DNA of 64,000 nt. Origin: Streptomyces sp. NBC_01471 (GTDB lineage Bacteria; Actinomycetota; Actinomycetes; Streptomycetales; Streptomycetaceae). The stretch covers positions 2,521,001-2,585,000 of the forward strand of contig NZ_CP109450.1 of NCBI RefSeq assembly GCF_041438865.1, given 5' to 3'. How positions within the stretch are numbered: position 1 is the first letter of the stretch; each line of letters begins with the position of its first letter. The translations under genes were made by a program, and so were the position numbers. The notes beneath the pieces are model-generated. The model had not been told where the DNA came from, ran no database searches, and worked only from the letters and a program-made list of their open reading frames with translations. This document shows positions 1 through 9,436 of the stretch, one piece after another.

Positions 1-790
1 AGAGCTGGTAGCCGACGCCGTGGATGTTGAAGATGCGCTCGGTGACGATGGCACCGCCCATCAGGGCCCCGATGTCGGTCCCGATGAAGGTCACGACGGG
101 GATCAGTGAGTTGCGCAGCAGGTGCCGGACGATGATGCGGCGCCGCGGGAGCCCTTTGGCGGTGGCCGTTCTGACGTAGTCGGCGCGCCGGTTCTCCGCG
201 ATCGAGGTCCGGGTCAGCCGGGTGACGTACGCGAGTGACACGGACGCGAGCACCAGACCGGGAATGATCAGCTCGTTGAACGGGGCCTCCGGGGAGACGG
301 CGGGCTTGATGAGCCCCCACTTCACACCGAGCAGCAGCTGGGCCAGCAGGCCGGTGACGAAGGTCGGCACGGAGATGACGATCAGGGTGAGCAGCAGGAC
401 GGTGGAGTCGACCGGACGGCCGCGCCGCAGCCCCGTGATCACGCCGAAGGCGATACCGATGATCACTTCGAAGATGATGGCGACGATGGTGAGCCGGATG
501 GTGACGGGGAAGGCGCTGCCCATCAGGTCGGTGACCTTCTGCCCGTTGAACGCGGTGCCGAAGTCGCCGGTGAAGAGGTTGCCCATGTAGGTCAGGTACT
601 GCTGCCACACGGGCTTGTCGAGGCCGAACTCGCTGCGCAGCTGGGCGGCGGTCGCCGGGTCGCAGGCACGGTCGCCGCAGAGTCCGGCGACGGGGTCGCC
701 CATCACGTTCACCATCAGGAAGATCAGCAGTGTCGCGCCGATGAAGACCGGGATCATCTGCAGCAGACGCCTGATCACATAACGTCCCAT
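1..790 (-). CDS. Oligopeptide ABC transporter permease, DppB/OppB type (3' end cut by window)
   Basis: Inner-membrane permease of a peptide importer. Translation from the ATG at 790 begins MGRYVIRRLLQMIPVFIGAT, the usual opening of DppB-type permeases: a short basic stretch and then a first membrane helix. A periplasmic-loop-like segment containing a Cys pair follows (GLCGDRACDPATAAQ), then several hydrophobic segments. The EAA-like cytoplasmic loop is near the window edge (RADYVRTATAKGLPRRRIIVRH). About 263 codons are present and the C-terminus lies beyond position 1. It follows the binding protein at 870-2501 on the same strand by 79 bp, with a strong hairpin between, so the two form an operon that presumably continues leftwards. 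The family call is firm; the peptide imported is unknown. Confidence 0.9.
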   Translation of the reverse strand, partial: MGRYVIRRLLQMIPVFIGATLLIFLMVNVMGDPVAGLCGDRACDPATAAQLRSEFGLDKPVWQQYLTYMGNLFTGDFGTAFNGQKVTDLMGSAFPVTIRLTIVAIIFEVIIGIAFGVITGLRRGRPVDSTVLLLTLIVISVPTFVTGLLAQLLLGVKWGLIKPAVSPEAPFNELIIPGLVLASVSLAYVTRLTRTSIAENRRADYVRTATAKGLPRRRIIVRHLLRNSLIPVVTFIGTDIGALMGGAIVTERIFNIHGVGYQL

Positions 791-827
791 GAGGGGCTCC
801 GGGGGTCGTCGTTCCGGGAAGGTCTGC

Positions 828-854
828 GGCCCGGCGCGCTCGGCGCGCCGGGCC
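828..854 (-). terminator. Intercistronic GC hairpin between binding protein and permease
   Basis: Perfect 12-bp inverted repeat (GGCCCGGCGCGC and its complement) with a 3-nt loop, directly after the binding-protein stop codon and before the permease start. There is no T-run. Such hairpins after a binding-protein gene commonly stabilise or partly terminate the transcript, so that the lipoprotein is made in excess of the membrane subunits. That role is inferred. Confidence 0.6.
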
Positions 855-869
855 GTGCTTCCTCAGGCG

Positions 870-2501
870 TCAGTGGACCTTGATCTCGTTGTAGACGGGC
901 ACGCTGAACGGGTTCAGTGCGACGTTCGAGACGCGGTCCGAGTAGCCGGCGCTGCCGTTCTGGTACCAGAGCGGGATGGCGCCCATGTTGTCCCTGAGCA
1001 CACCCTCGGCGTCCTGGAACTTCTTGACGGCGGCGGCCTTGTCGGTGTCCGCGTTGGCCTGGTTGACGAGCTTGTCGAACTGCTTGTTGGTCCAGTGGCC
1101 GTCGTTGGACGAGGCGTTGGTGTAGTACAGCGGCTGCAGGAAGTTCTGGATCAGCGGGTAGTCCATCTGCCAGCCGGCCCGGAACGGGCCCGTCATCTTC
1201 TTCGCGGTGATCTGGTTGCGGAAGTCGGCGAACGTACCGATCGGGTTGCCGACACACGCCTTGTCGTTGCCGAGGGTGTTGTTGATGTTGTTGCAGATGG
1301 CGTCGACCCACTCCTTGTGCGAGCCGGTGTCCGCGTTGTACGAGATCTTCAGCTGGCCGCCGGGGATCCCGCCGCCCTCCTTGATCAGCTTCTTCGCCTC
1401 GGTGGGGTTGTACGTGCAGGAGGCTCCGCACAGTCCGGCCTTGTATCCGCCGGCGGCGCCGAGGACCGGGGACGTCCAGTCGGTGGCCGGGGTCCTGGTG
1501 TTCTGGAAGATCGTCTTGGTGATCTGCGGGCGGTTGATCGCCATCGACAGACCGATCCGCACCTTCTTGGCGCCCGCGGTGTTCCACCCGGGGCGGTAGA
1601 AGGGGAACGCGAGCGTCTGGATGATGCCCGCGGGGGTGTTGATGTAGCGCCCGCTCAGGTCGGCCTTGACGTTCTTGAGCTGCGCGGCGGGCACGTCGTC
1701 GACCAGGTCGAGGTTGCCCGCGGTCAGGTCGGTGTAGGCGGTGTTGTTGTCCGTGTAGACCTTGAGGTCGACGCCGCCGTTCTGTGCCTTGTCGGGGCCG
1801 GGGTACTTCGCCCACTTGCGCAGGCTCATCTTCGAGCCCTTGGTGTACGACTGCACGGTGTACGGGCCGTTTCCGACCGGCTTGGACAGCCAGGCGGAGT
1901 GGTTCTTGTAGAACGCCGTGGGCAGCGGGGCGAAGGCCGGGTACCCCAGGGTGTCCGGGAACGTGGAGAACTTCTGGTTCAGCTTCACCGTGAAGGTGGT
2001 GTCGTTGACCACCTTCAGCCCGGAGAGCGTGGAGGCCTTGGCGCTGCCGGAGTCCGGGTGGACCTTGTCGTAGCCGTCGATGTAGCCGAAGAAGTAGGCG
2101 TCCTTCTGGTTGTGCTTCAGGTCCGCGCCGTAGTTCCAGGCGTCGACGTACGACTTGGCGGTGACCTTCTCGCCGTTGTTGAACGTCCAGCCCTTCTTGA
2201 TCGTGATCTTGAAGTTGACCGAGTCGGTGGTCTCGATCTTGGTCGCCATCATGTTCTTGGCCTTGCCGGTCTTCGGGTCGTACTTCTTGAGGCCCCGGAA
2301 GATCATGTCGAGGACCTTGCCGCCCTGGACCTCATTGGTGTTCGCCGGCTCCAGGGGGTTCTGCGGATCACCCCAGGACGAGCTGAGGACTCCGTTCGCT
2401 CCACCACTTCCGCCGCTGCTTCCGCCGCCGCCGCAGGCCGTCGCCGCGAGGGCGACGGCGACCGCGCATGCGGCCCACTTGGCGTGTGTGGCTCCGCGCA
2501 T
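870..2501 (-). CDS. Extracellular solute-binding protein family 5 (oligopeptide-binding lipoprotein)
   Basis: Peptide-binding lipoprotein of 543 aa that would deliver peptides to the permease encoded just downstream. The N-terminus is a lipoprotein signal: basic MRGATHAKW, a hydrophobic Ala/Val stretch, then the lipobox Ala-Thr-Ala-Cys at about residue 23, and a Gly/Ser-rich tether. The mature part has family 5 (SBP_bac_5) features, including the VQGGKVLDMIFRGLKKYD region near the N-terminus and the GWTFNNGEKVTAKSYVDAW motif. The start at 2501 is preceded by a GAGGAGG ribosome binding site. It is transcribed divergently from the peptide importer at 2870. Two unrelated-direction peptide importers side by side recall the bldK neighbourhood of S. 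coelicolor, but substrate and identity are inference. Confidence 0.92.
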   Translation of the reverse strand: MRGATHAKWAACAVAVALAATACGGGGSSGGSGGANGVLSSSWGDPQNPLEPANTNEVQGGKVLDMIFRGLKKYDPKTGKAKNMMATKIETTDSVNFKITIKKGWTFNNGEKVTAKSYVDAWNYGADLKHNQKDAYFFGYIDGYDKVHPDSGSAKASTLSGLKVVNDTTFTVKLNQKFSTFPDTLGYPAFAPLPTAFYKNHSAWLSKPVGNGPYTVQSYTKGSKMSLRKWAKYPGPDKAQNGGVDLKVYTDNNTAYTDLTAGNLDLVDDVPAAQLKNVKADLSGRYINTPAGIIQTLAFPFYRPGWNTAGAKKVRIGLSMAINRPQITKTIFQNTRTPATDWTSPVLGAAGGYKAGLCGASCTYNPTEAKKLIKEGGGIPGGQLKISYNADTGSHKEWVDAICNNINNTLGNDKACVGNPIGTFADFRNQITAKKMTGPFRAGWQMDYPLIQNFLQPLYYTNASSNDGHWTNKQFDKLVNQANADTDKAAAVKKFQDAEGVLRDNMGAIPLWYQNGSAGYSDRVSNVALNPFSVPVYNEIKVH

Positions 2502-2869
2502 GGAGTGCCTCCTCTAGGTCCTAAATCCCACTTAGAGCCCAATATCAACGGATAGCAGCACCAATGCACCTTCTCTGCGGCCGTCTGTGTCCATCCGTCA
2601 CCAGAAACGCCCGGATGCCCCGCATAACGAAATGGACACACCTTTGACCGGACGCGAGAGTCCGTGATCATGCGATTTGCGGTTTTCGTAAATCAGCCGT
2701 CCACCTTGAGGACATCTTTTCTTCGTAAAGACATGGTCAAAAACCTAAAGAACAGGTGTGGAGTTGCTACGCGCATTGACCGTTGTCAACTCGATTGATT
2801 GGGTCCGTTCCAACCCCTTAGCTCCTCCTGCCCGGAGGATGCCGCTTTCCGTACGGGGACAGGAGTTCG
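2502..2869. promoter_or_regulatory. Divergent promoter region between two peptide-importer operons
   Basis: A 368-bp gap with no credible gene, noticeably richer in A/T (about 2,600-2,800) than its surroundings, as expected for two back-to-back promoters. A small inverted repeat TTGAC-CGTT-GTCAA lies at 2776-2789 and could be an operator or part of a -35 region. No -10/-35 pair could be assigned with confidence. Confidence 0.5.
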
Positions 2870-3904
2870 ATGACCACGCCATCCCCGGCCCCCCTCGTTC
2901 CGGTGGACACCACATCCATCGGCATCGTTGAGGAGTCCCGGCAGCCCGACAGCCCGAACAAGGGCGCCGACGCCCGGAGCCCGAGCCAACTGGCTTGGCG
3001 GCGATTCAAGCGCGACAAGACAGGCATGGTGTCCGCCTGCATCGTCGTGTTCTTCTTCGTGATCGCCCTTGCTGCACCGCTGATCGCGAAGCTGTACGGG
3101 AAGAACCCGTACGACACGTACGGCCAGGACATCCCCGGGCTGCTCAACGGCTATGCCTATCCGATCAAGCCCAACGGCGGCATCAGCAGTGACTACTGGT
3201 TCGGCCTGGAGCCGTCGCTCGGGCGGGACGTCTTCACGTTCCTGCTCTACGGCATCCGTACCTCGCTGATGATCGCCACGGCGATCACGATCCTCCTCAC
3301 CGTCGTCGGTGTGGTCGTCGGCGTCACGGCTGGCTATCTGGGCGGCAAGACGGACTACCTCATCGGCCGGCTCATCGACATCCTCCTGTCGTTCCCGTCG
3401 ACCCTGTTCTTCATCGCCTTCATGCCGGTGATGTACGGGCTCTTCGTGGGCCCTGACGACGACATTCCGACCTCGCTGCGGGCCATCTCGCTGATCATCG
3501 TCCTCGCGGGCTTCGGCTGGGCATCGATGGCACGTCTGCTGCGCGGGCAGGTACTGGCCCTGCGTGAACGGGAGTTCGTCGAGGCAGCCAAGGTGACCGG
3601 CGCTTCGCCTGTCCGGATCATCTTCAAAGAGCTGCTTCCGAACCTCTGGACGCCGATCCTGATCCAGTCCACCCTTGCGCTGCCCGCCATGGTGACCGCG
3701 GAGGCGGGTCTCGCCTTCCTCGGCGTCGGCATGATCGACCCGACCCCGGACTGGGGCGTCATGATCGCGCGTGGTTCGTCCTACTACACGAACGACATCA
3801 CCTTCATGCTCTTCCCGGGCATCTCCATGGTCATCTTCGTGCTCGCCTTCAATCTGCTCGGCGACTCGGTACGCGACGCGCTCGACCCCAAGTCGAGGCG
3901 CTGA
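2870..3904 (+). CDS. Oligopeptide ABC transporter permease, DppC/OppC type
   Basis: Inner-membrane permease, 344 aa. After a roughly 40-residue cytoplasmic leader comes the DppC hallmark LAWRRFKRDKTGMVSACIV, with the first transmembrane helix. Further membrane segments follow, and the EAA-like loop (REFVEAAKVTGASPVRIIFKE) that contacts the ATPases is near residue 240. An AGGAG site sits shortly before the ATG. It is the first gene of a five-gene operon: permease, binding protein, permease, two ATPases. Gene order and the nearby typA resemble the bldK oligopeptide importer of Streptomyces, which is needed for aerial growth. I leave the symbol blank because orthology cannot be shown here. Confidence 0.92.
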   Translation: MTTPSPAPLVPVDTTSIGIVEESRQPDSPNKGADARSPSQLAWRRFKRDKTGMVSACIVVFFFVIALAAPLIAKLYGKNPYDTYGQDIPGLLNGYAYPIKPNGGISSDYWFGLEPSLGRDVFTFLLYGIRTSLMIATAITILLTVVGVVVGVTAGYLGGKTDYLIGRLIDILLSFPSTLFFIAFMPVMYGLFVGPDDDIPTSLRAISLIIVLAGFGWASMARLLRGQVLALREREFVEAAKVTGASPVRIIFKELLPNLWTPILIQSTLALPAMVTAEAGLAFLGVGMIDPTPDWGVMIARGSSYYTNDITFMLFPGISMVIFVLAFNLLGDSVRDALDPKSRR

Positions 3905-3983
3905 CCTCCGCTCCAACAGCCCGGCCGCTGTGGTCCGGCCTGTCGCACCTGCCTCGTTCACCGAACCCAAGGACCGATACGCC

Positions 3984-5750
3984 ATGTCTTTCTCCCGTAG
4001 AAACTTCCTCATCGCCACCGGAGTGGCAGCCGCCAGCTCCACTGTCCTCAGCGCCTGCAGCAGCGGCGGCGGTGGCGGCGACGGCAGTGGCGGCAAGGAC
4101 GCCCCGAACGTCAGCAAGGGCAAGGCCGACAAGATCGTCATAGGTACCAAGGCGGACTCCGTCGGTCCCGCCCCCGAGGTTCCGGGCGCGGTCAAGGGCG
4201 GCACGATCTGGACGATGGACCAGCTCGACTGCGACCACCTGGACCCGGCGCAGATCTGGTCCAGCTACGAGGGCTGGATCACCCCGCTCTTCATGCGCGG
4301 CCTGGTCGGCTACAAGATCGCCAACAACGGCACCGCCACTCTCGTGGGCGACCTCGCCACCGACGCCGGCACGATGAAGGACGGCGGCAAGACCTGGTCC
4401 TTCACGCTGAAGGACGGCGCCAAGTGGGAGGACGGCTCCGACGTCACGATCGAGGACGTTCGCCACACCTTCGAGCGGCTCTTCGCCACCTTCATCACGT
4501 ACGGCCCGCGCTACCCGCAGCAGTGGCTGGTCGGCGGCAAGGGCTACAAGGGCCCCTACGAGGGCAAGCACCTCGACTCCATCGAGATCAGCGGCAAGAC
4601 CGTCACGTTCCACCTGAACACCGCCCGTACCGACTTCAACCTGACGCTCGGTATGCGCGCCTTCTCCCTGGTGCCGAAGAAGCACGACACCAAGGCGGAC
4701 TACGACAAGAAGCCGTTCTCCTGCGGTCCGTACAAGATCGACAGCCGTCAGCCCGGCAAGTCGATGTCGATCTCGCGCAACGCGCACTGGGACCCGAAGA
4801 CGGACCCGATCCGCAACGCGTACCCGGACAAGTGGCAGCTCCAGTTCGGCTTCCAGCTGCTCGCGTCCACGGACCGCTACATCGCTGACCAGGGCAACGA
4901 CCAGCACACCGTGTCGATGTTCAACGAGGTCGCCCCCGAGCGCATGCAGAAGGTGCTCGGCGACCCGGCGATGAAGAAGCGCGTCCTGACGCACCTCGAC
5001 ACCGCGACGTACTACTACGCCATCAACACGACGCGGATCAAGGACGTCAAGGTCCGCCAGGCGCTCAACTACGCGTGGCCGTCGCAGCAGTGCCAGCTGA
5101 TCCGCGGTGGCACCGCGTCCTCCGAGATCGCCACCACGATCATCAGCCCGCTGACCCCGGGCCACACCGAGTTCGACCTCTACGGCAAGCGCAAGAAGCC
5201 GACCGGTGACCCGGAGAAGGCCAAGGCCATCCTCAAGGAGGCCGGCAAGCTCGGCCAGAAGGTCGTCATCGCCTTCCAGGCGTCCGACTACGCCGTCAAG
5301 ACGGCCGTGGCCATCAAGAACGCCCTCACCAAGGCGGGCTTCACCCCGGTCACCAAGCAGGTCGACAAGACGACCTTCTACACACAGATCGCCCAGATCG
5401 ACAACAGCTACGACATGTTCGCGGCCGGCTGGTCCGCCGACTGGCCGGGCGGCTACACCGCGCTCCAGCCCACCTTCGACGGCCGCGTGATCGCCAACGG
5501 CGCGTCGAACTGGCCGCAGCTGAACAACGCGAGCGTCAACAAGGCCATCGACGCGGCGGCGCTGATCACGGACCAGAAGAAGGCCGACGAGGCCTGGGGC
5601 GCCATCGACCGCCAGATCATGGAACTCGCCGCGGTCGTCCCGGACTACTGGCCGATCCGCAACTGGTTCCACGGCTCCAAGGTCGGCGGCCTGATCTACG
5701 ACGCCGGCGCGACGGGTATCGCGATCACCAAGCTCTACACCACGGCGTAG
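3984..5750 (+). CDS. Family 5 solute-binding protein, Tat-type lipoprotein
   Basis: Oligopeptide-binding lipoprotein of 588 aa. The start at 3984 gives the N-terminus MSFSRRNFLIATGVAAASS, which carries a twin-arginine motif (S-R-R-N-F-L), followed by a lipobox Leu-Ser-Ala-Cys and a long Gly/Ser tether. It is therefore probably exported folded by Tat and then lipidated. SBP_bac_5 features follow: LVGDLATDAGTMKDGGKTW, FTLKDGAKWEDGSDVTIED and, late, YDMFAAGWSADWPGGYTAL. The frame is open further upstream, but only this start gives a signal peptide. It lies between the two permease genes. A large hairpin follows the stop codon, consistent with raised expression of the binding protein relative to the membrane parts. 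Confidence 0.93.
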   Translation: MSFSRRNFLIATGVAAASSTVLSACSSGGGGGDGSGGKDAPNVSKGKADKIVIGTKADSVGPAPEVPGAVKGGTIWTMDQLDCDHLDPAQIWSSYEGWITPLFMRGLVGYKIANNGTATLVGDLATDAGTMKDGGKTWSFTLKDGAKWEDGSDVTIEDVRHTFERLFATFITYGPRYPQQWLVGGKGYKGPYEGKHLDSIEISGKTVTFHLNTARTDFNLTLGMRAFSLVPKKHDTKADYDKKPFSCGPYKIDSRQPGKSMSISRNAHWDPKTDPIRNAYPDKWQLQFGFQLLASTDRYIADQGNDQHTVSMFNEVAPERMQKVLGDPAMKKRVLTHLDTATYYYAINTTRIKDVKVRQALNYAWPSQQCQLIRGGTASSEIATTIISPLTPGHTEFDLYGKRKKPTGDPEKAKAILKEAGKLGQKVVIAFQASDYAVKTAVAIKNALTKAGFTPVTKQVDKTTFYTQIAQIDNSYDMFAAGWSADWPGGYTALQPTFDGRVIANGASNWPQLNNASVNKAIDAAALITDQKKADEAWGAIDRQIMELAAVVPDYWPIRNWFHGSKVGGLIYDAGATGIAITKLYTTA

Positions 5751-5760
5751 CTCGTCATCC

Positions 5761-5793
5761 GGGGGTGGGCGGCCCGATCGGCCGCCCACCCCC
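5761..5793 (+). terminator. Intercistronic hairpin after the binding-protein gene
   Basis: Perfect 14-bp stem (GGGGGTGGGCGGCC and complement) with a 5-nt loop, ten bases after the stop codon and 65 bases before the next permease. No T-run follows. It is probably an mRNA-stabilising or attenuating element within the operon rather than a full stop. Confidence 0.6.
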
Positions 5794-5858
5794 GGCCCCG
5801 GCCCTCCCCCGCTCCCTACACCTCGGCGACGGCGCCCCACCCGGAAAGTCACGACCCC

Positions 5859-6839
5859 ATGCTTCGATTTCTTCTCCGCCGCGTGACCGGCGCTATCGTC
5901 ATCCTGCTGGTCATCAGCGCCATCGTCTTCTACCTCTTCTACGCGATCCCCCGTGACCCGGCGCGCCTGGCCTGCGGCAAGACCTGCACGCCCGAGCTGC
6001 TCAAGCAGATCCGGCTGAACCTGGGGATAGCCGACCCGATGCCCGTCCAGTACTGGCACTGGCTGGTCGGCATCTTCGCGGGCCGTGACTACGGCAACTA
6101 CGGCCACTGCCCGGCCCCCTGCCTCGGTTACTCCTTCACCAACCGCCAGCCCGTCCTCGGCACGATCCTGGACCGCCTGCCGCTGACGATCTCGCTCGCG
6201 CTGGGCTCCGCCTTCTTCTTCCTGATCATCGGTGTCGGCGCCGGCATGCTCGCCGCCGTCAAGCAGGGCAAGGCACTCGACAAGATCGCCAGCTCGGTCT
6301 CGCTGCTCGGCTCCTCGCTGCAGATCTACTTCGTCGGCTACATCGCGATGTTCATCCTGGTCCAGCAGATGGGGCTGCTCGACCAGCCCTCGTACACGCC
6401 GCTGACGGAGAACCCGATCAAGTGGGCGTCCGGGCTGCTGCTGCCGTGGCTGGTGCTCTCCATCATCTTCACGGCGAACTACACCCGTATGACCCGCTCG
6501 CAGCTGGTCGAACAGCTCACCGAGGACTACGTCCGCACGGCGCGCGCCAAGGGCCTCTCCCGGAGTTCGGTCTTCTTCCGCTTCGCCTGGCGCGGAGCCA
6601 TGGGACCCATCGTCACCATCTTCGGCATCGACCTGGGCACGCTGATCGGCGGCGCGATCATCACCGAACAGGTCTTCAGCATCCAGGGGATCGGCCGGCT
6701 CGCGGTCCAGTCCGTCGACACGAGCGATCTGCCCATGCTCCTGGGAGTCACCCTCGTGGCGGCCGCGGCGATCGTCTTCTTCAACATCTTCGTGGACGCC
6801 ATCTACGGCCTCATCGACCCGCGGATCCGACTCGCCTGA
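5859..6839 (+). CDS. Oligopeptide ABC transporter permease, DppB/OppB type
   Basis: Second permease of the importer, 326 aa. It opens MLRFLLRRVTGAIVILLVIS (basic residues and first membrane helix), then the family's PRDPARLACG external segment. Five more hydrophobic segments follow, and the EAA-like loop EDYVRTARAKGLSRSSVFFR is near residue 230. It pairs with the DppC-type subunit at 2870 to form the membrane channel. An unrelated-looking 38-residue external insert (LFAGRDYGN to CLGYSFTNRQ) holds two cysteines. Same operon as its neighbours. Confidence 0.93.
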   Translation: MLRFLLRRVTGAIVILLVISAIVFYLFYAIPRDPARLACGKTCTPELLKQIRLNLGIADPMPVQYWHWLVGIFAGRDYGNYGHCPAPCLGYSFTNRQPVLGTILDRLPLTISLALGSAFFFLIIGVGAGMLAAVKQGKALDKIASSVSLLGSSLQIYFVGYIAMFILVQQMGLLDQPSYTPLTENPIKWASGLLLPWLVLSIIFTANYTRMTRSQLVEQLTEDYVRTARAKGLSRSSVFFRFAWRGAMGPIVTIFGIDLGTLIGGAIITEQVFSIQGIGRLAVQSVDTSDLPMLLGVTLVAAAAIVFFNIFVDAIYGLIDPRIRLA

Positions 6840-6898
6840 CCCGCTCCCGCCGTCTCCGCCCCACCCCCGATCCCCGCAACACTTCCTGGAGCGTCCTC

Positions 6899-7936
<1,038 letters not shown>

Positions 7937-7963
7937 CCCAGAGCCAAAGGGAAACGAACGAAC

Positions 7964-8983
7964 ATGACCACCGACACCCCCCTGCTCGAAGTCACCGGCC
8001 TGACCAAGTACTTCCCGGTGATGGGCGGCTTCCCGTTCAAGCGCAAGGTCGCGGACGTCCAAGCGGTCGACGGCCTCGACTTCACCGTCCACCAGGGCGA
8101 ATCGCTCGGCCTGGTGGGCGAGTCCGGCTGCGGCAAGTCCACCACCGGGCGGCTGATAACCCGCCTGATGGAGCCCACGGCCGGCAAGATCACGTACCAG
8201 GGCAAGGACATCACGCACGCCTCCCGCAAGGAACTGGCGCCGGTCCGCTCCGAGATCCAGATGATCTTCCAGGACCCGTACTCCTCGCTCAACCCCCGTC
8301 AGACCGTCGGCAAGATCGTCGGCGGCCCGATGGAGGTCAACAACATCAATCCCAAGGGCGGCCGGGAACACCGGATCCGTGAGCTCCTGGAGATCGTGGG
8401 TCTCAACCCGGAGCACTACAACCGCTTCCCGCACGAGTTCTCCGGCGGCCAGCGCCAGCGCATCGGCGTCGCCCGCGCCCTCGCCCTGGAACCCAAGCTC
8501 ATCGTCGCCGACGAGCCGGTCTCCGCACTCGACGTCTCCATCCAGGCCCAGGTCGTCAACCTCCTTCAGAAGCTCCAGAAGGAGATGGGGATCTCCTTCC
8601 TCTTCATCGCCCACGACCTGGCGATCGTCCGGCACTTCTCGCACCGCGTCGCCGTCATGTACCTCGGCAAGATCGTCGAGGTCGCCGACCGCGAGACGCT
8701 CTACAGCGCACCGCGGCACCCGTACACCCGGGCGCTGCTCTCTGCCGTCCCGGAGGCCACGGTCGCCGACGAGGGCACGGAGAAGGAGGACAACCGCATC
8801 CGGCTGGTCGGCGACGTCCCGTCGCCGCTGAACCCGCCGAGCGGCTGCCGGTTCCGTACGCGCTGCTGGAAGGCCACCGAGAAGTGCGCCACCGACGAGC
8901 CGCCGCTCGTCCAGCTGACCGACAGCAAGCCCGGTCACCTCACGGCGTGCCACTTCCCCGAGGAGCCCCCGGCCGCGGCCTGA
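7964..8983 (+). CDS. Oligopeptide ABC transporter ATP-binding protein, DppF/OppF type
   Basis: Second ATPase of the importer, 339 aa; with the preceding protein it forms the heterodimeric motor. Visible motifs are Walker A GESGCGKST, Q-loop MIFQDPYSSLNPR, signature FSGGQRQRIG, Walker B LIVADEPVSALD and the H-loop in FIAHDLAIV. The C-terminal Cys-containing segment (PSGCRFRTRCWKATEKC) is also present. A purine-rich AAAGGGAAACG site precedes the ATG. It is the last gene of the operon, since a perfect terminator hairpin follows at 9032-9065. Confidence 0.95.
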   Translation: MTTDTPLLEVTGLTKYFPVMGGFPFKRKVADVQAVDGLDFTVHQGESLGLVGESGCGKSTTGRLITRLMEPTAGKITYQGKDITHASRKELAPVRSEIQMIFQDPYSSLNPRQTVGKIVGGPMEVNNINPKGGREHRIRELLEIVGLNPEHYNRFPHEFSGGQRQRIGVARALALEPKLIVADEPVSALDVSIQAQVVNLLQKLQKEMGISFLFIAHDLAIVRHFSHRVAVMYLGKIVEVADRETLYSAPRHPYTRALLSAVPEATVADEGTEKEDNRIRLVGDVPSPLNPPSGCRFRTRCWKATEKCATDEPPLVQLTDSKPGHLTACHFPEEPPAAA

Positions 8984-9031
8984 CGGCCCCCCTGGCAGCC
9001 TTGGCGGCCTCTCCTGGCCCGCGCGCTCCCG

Positions 9032-9065
9032 ACAGCGCCCCGCACCAGCCCGTGCGGGGCGCTGT
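9032..9065 (+). terminator. Terminator of the peptide-importer operon
   Basis: Perfect 14-bp stem (ACAGCGCCCCGCAC and complement) with a 6-nt loop, 48 bases after the last ATPase gene. It is followed by four copies of the pentamer GCTGT (9061-9080), the first lying in the stem. It separates the importer from the RiPP-like locus to the right. The rest of the gap 8984-9436 holds only the candidate promoter listed next and the leader of the peptidase gene. Confidence 0.75.
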
Positions 9066-9285
9066 GCTGTGCTGTGCTGTGCCGTGCCGGGGCCGCACGG
9101 CTGCGGGCACGGCCACGGGCACAGCCCGTTCTTCCCGGGCGTACGGCTGTGGGGCCGGCCGGAGCAGGACTACGTTCCGGAGTCACAATACGGACATCAG
9201 GGAGATTACCCGGGCGAGTTGTGACACTCGGTGAAATCAAAAGCCGGTCCATAACAGCGGCCCCCAGCTTTTCCGCGACGGGTAC

Positions 9286-9315
9286 TTGACGCCCGCGCAA
9301 CCCCCTGCCTACTGT
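9286..9315 (+). promoter_or_regulatory. Candidate promoter of the RiPP-like operon
   Basis: TTGACG at 9286-9291, an 18-bp spacer and TACTGT at 9310-9315 match a housekeeping (HrdB-type) streptomycete promoter. It lies about 120 bp upstream of the peptidase start, leaving a long 5' leader. Assigned by eye only. Confidence 0.5.
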
Positions 9316-9436
9316 CCTCCTGCCGCCGCTTGATATTTCAGTCAGCCGTGCGGAGATCCCCCAAGTCACTCTCTCTGTTTTTCTGTTCTCGGCAATCGTC
9401 GGACGGCCAGCACGGATGGGCTTGAAAGGAGGATCG

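Noticed and set aside
3849..6107. Long minus-strand open frame opposite the Tat lipoprotein gene
   Set aside because: Overlaps three real importer genes and shows no protein pattern; a GC shadow.
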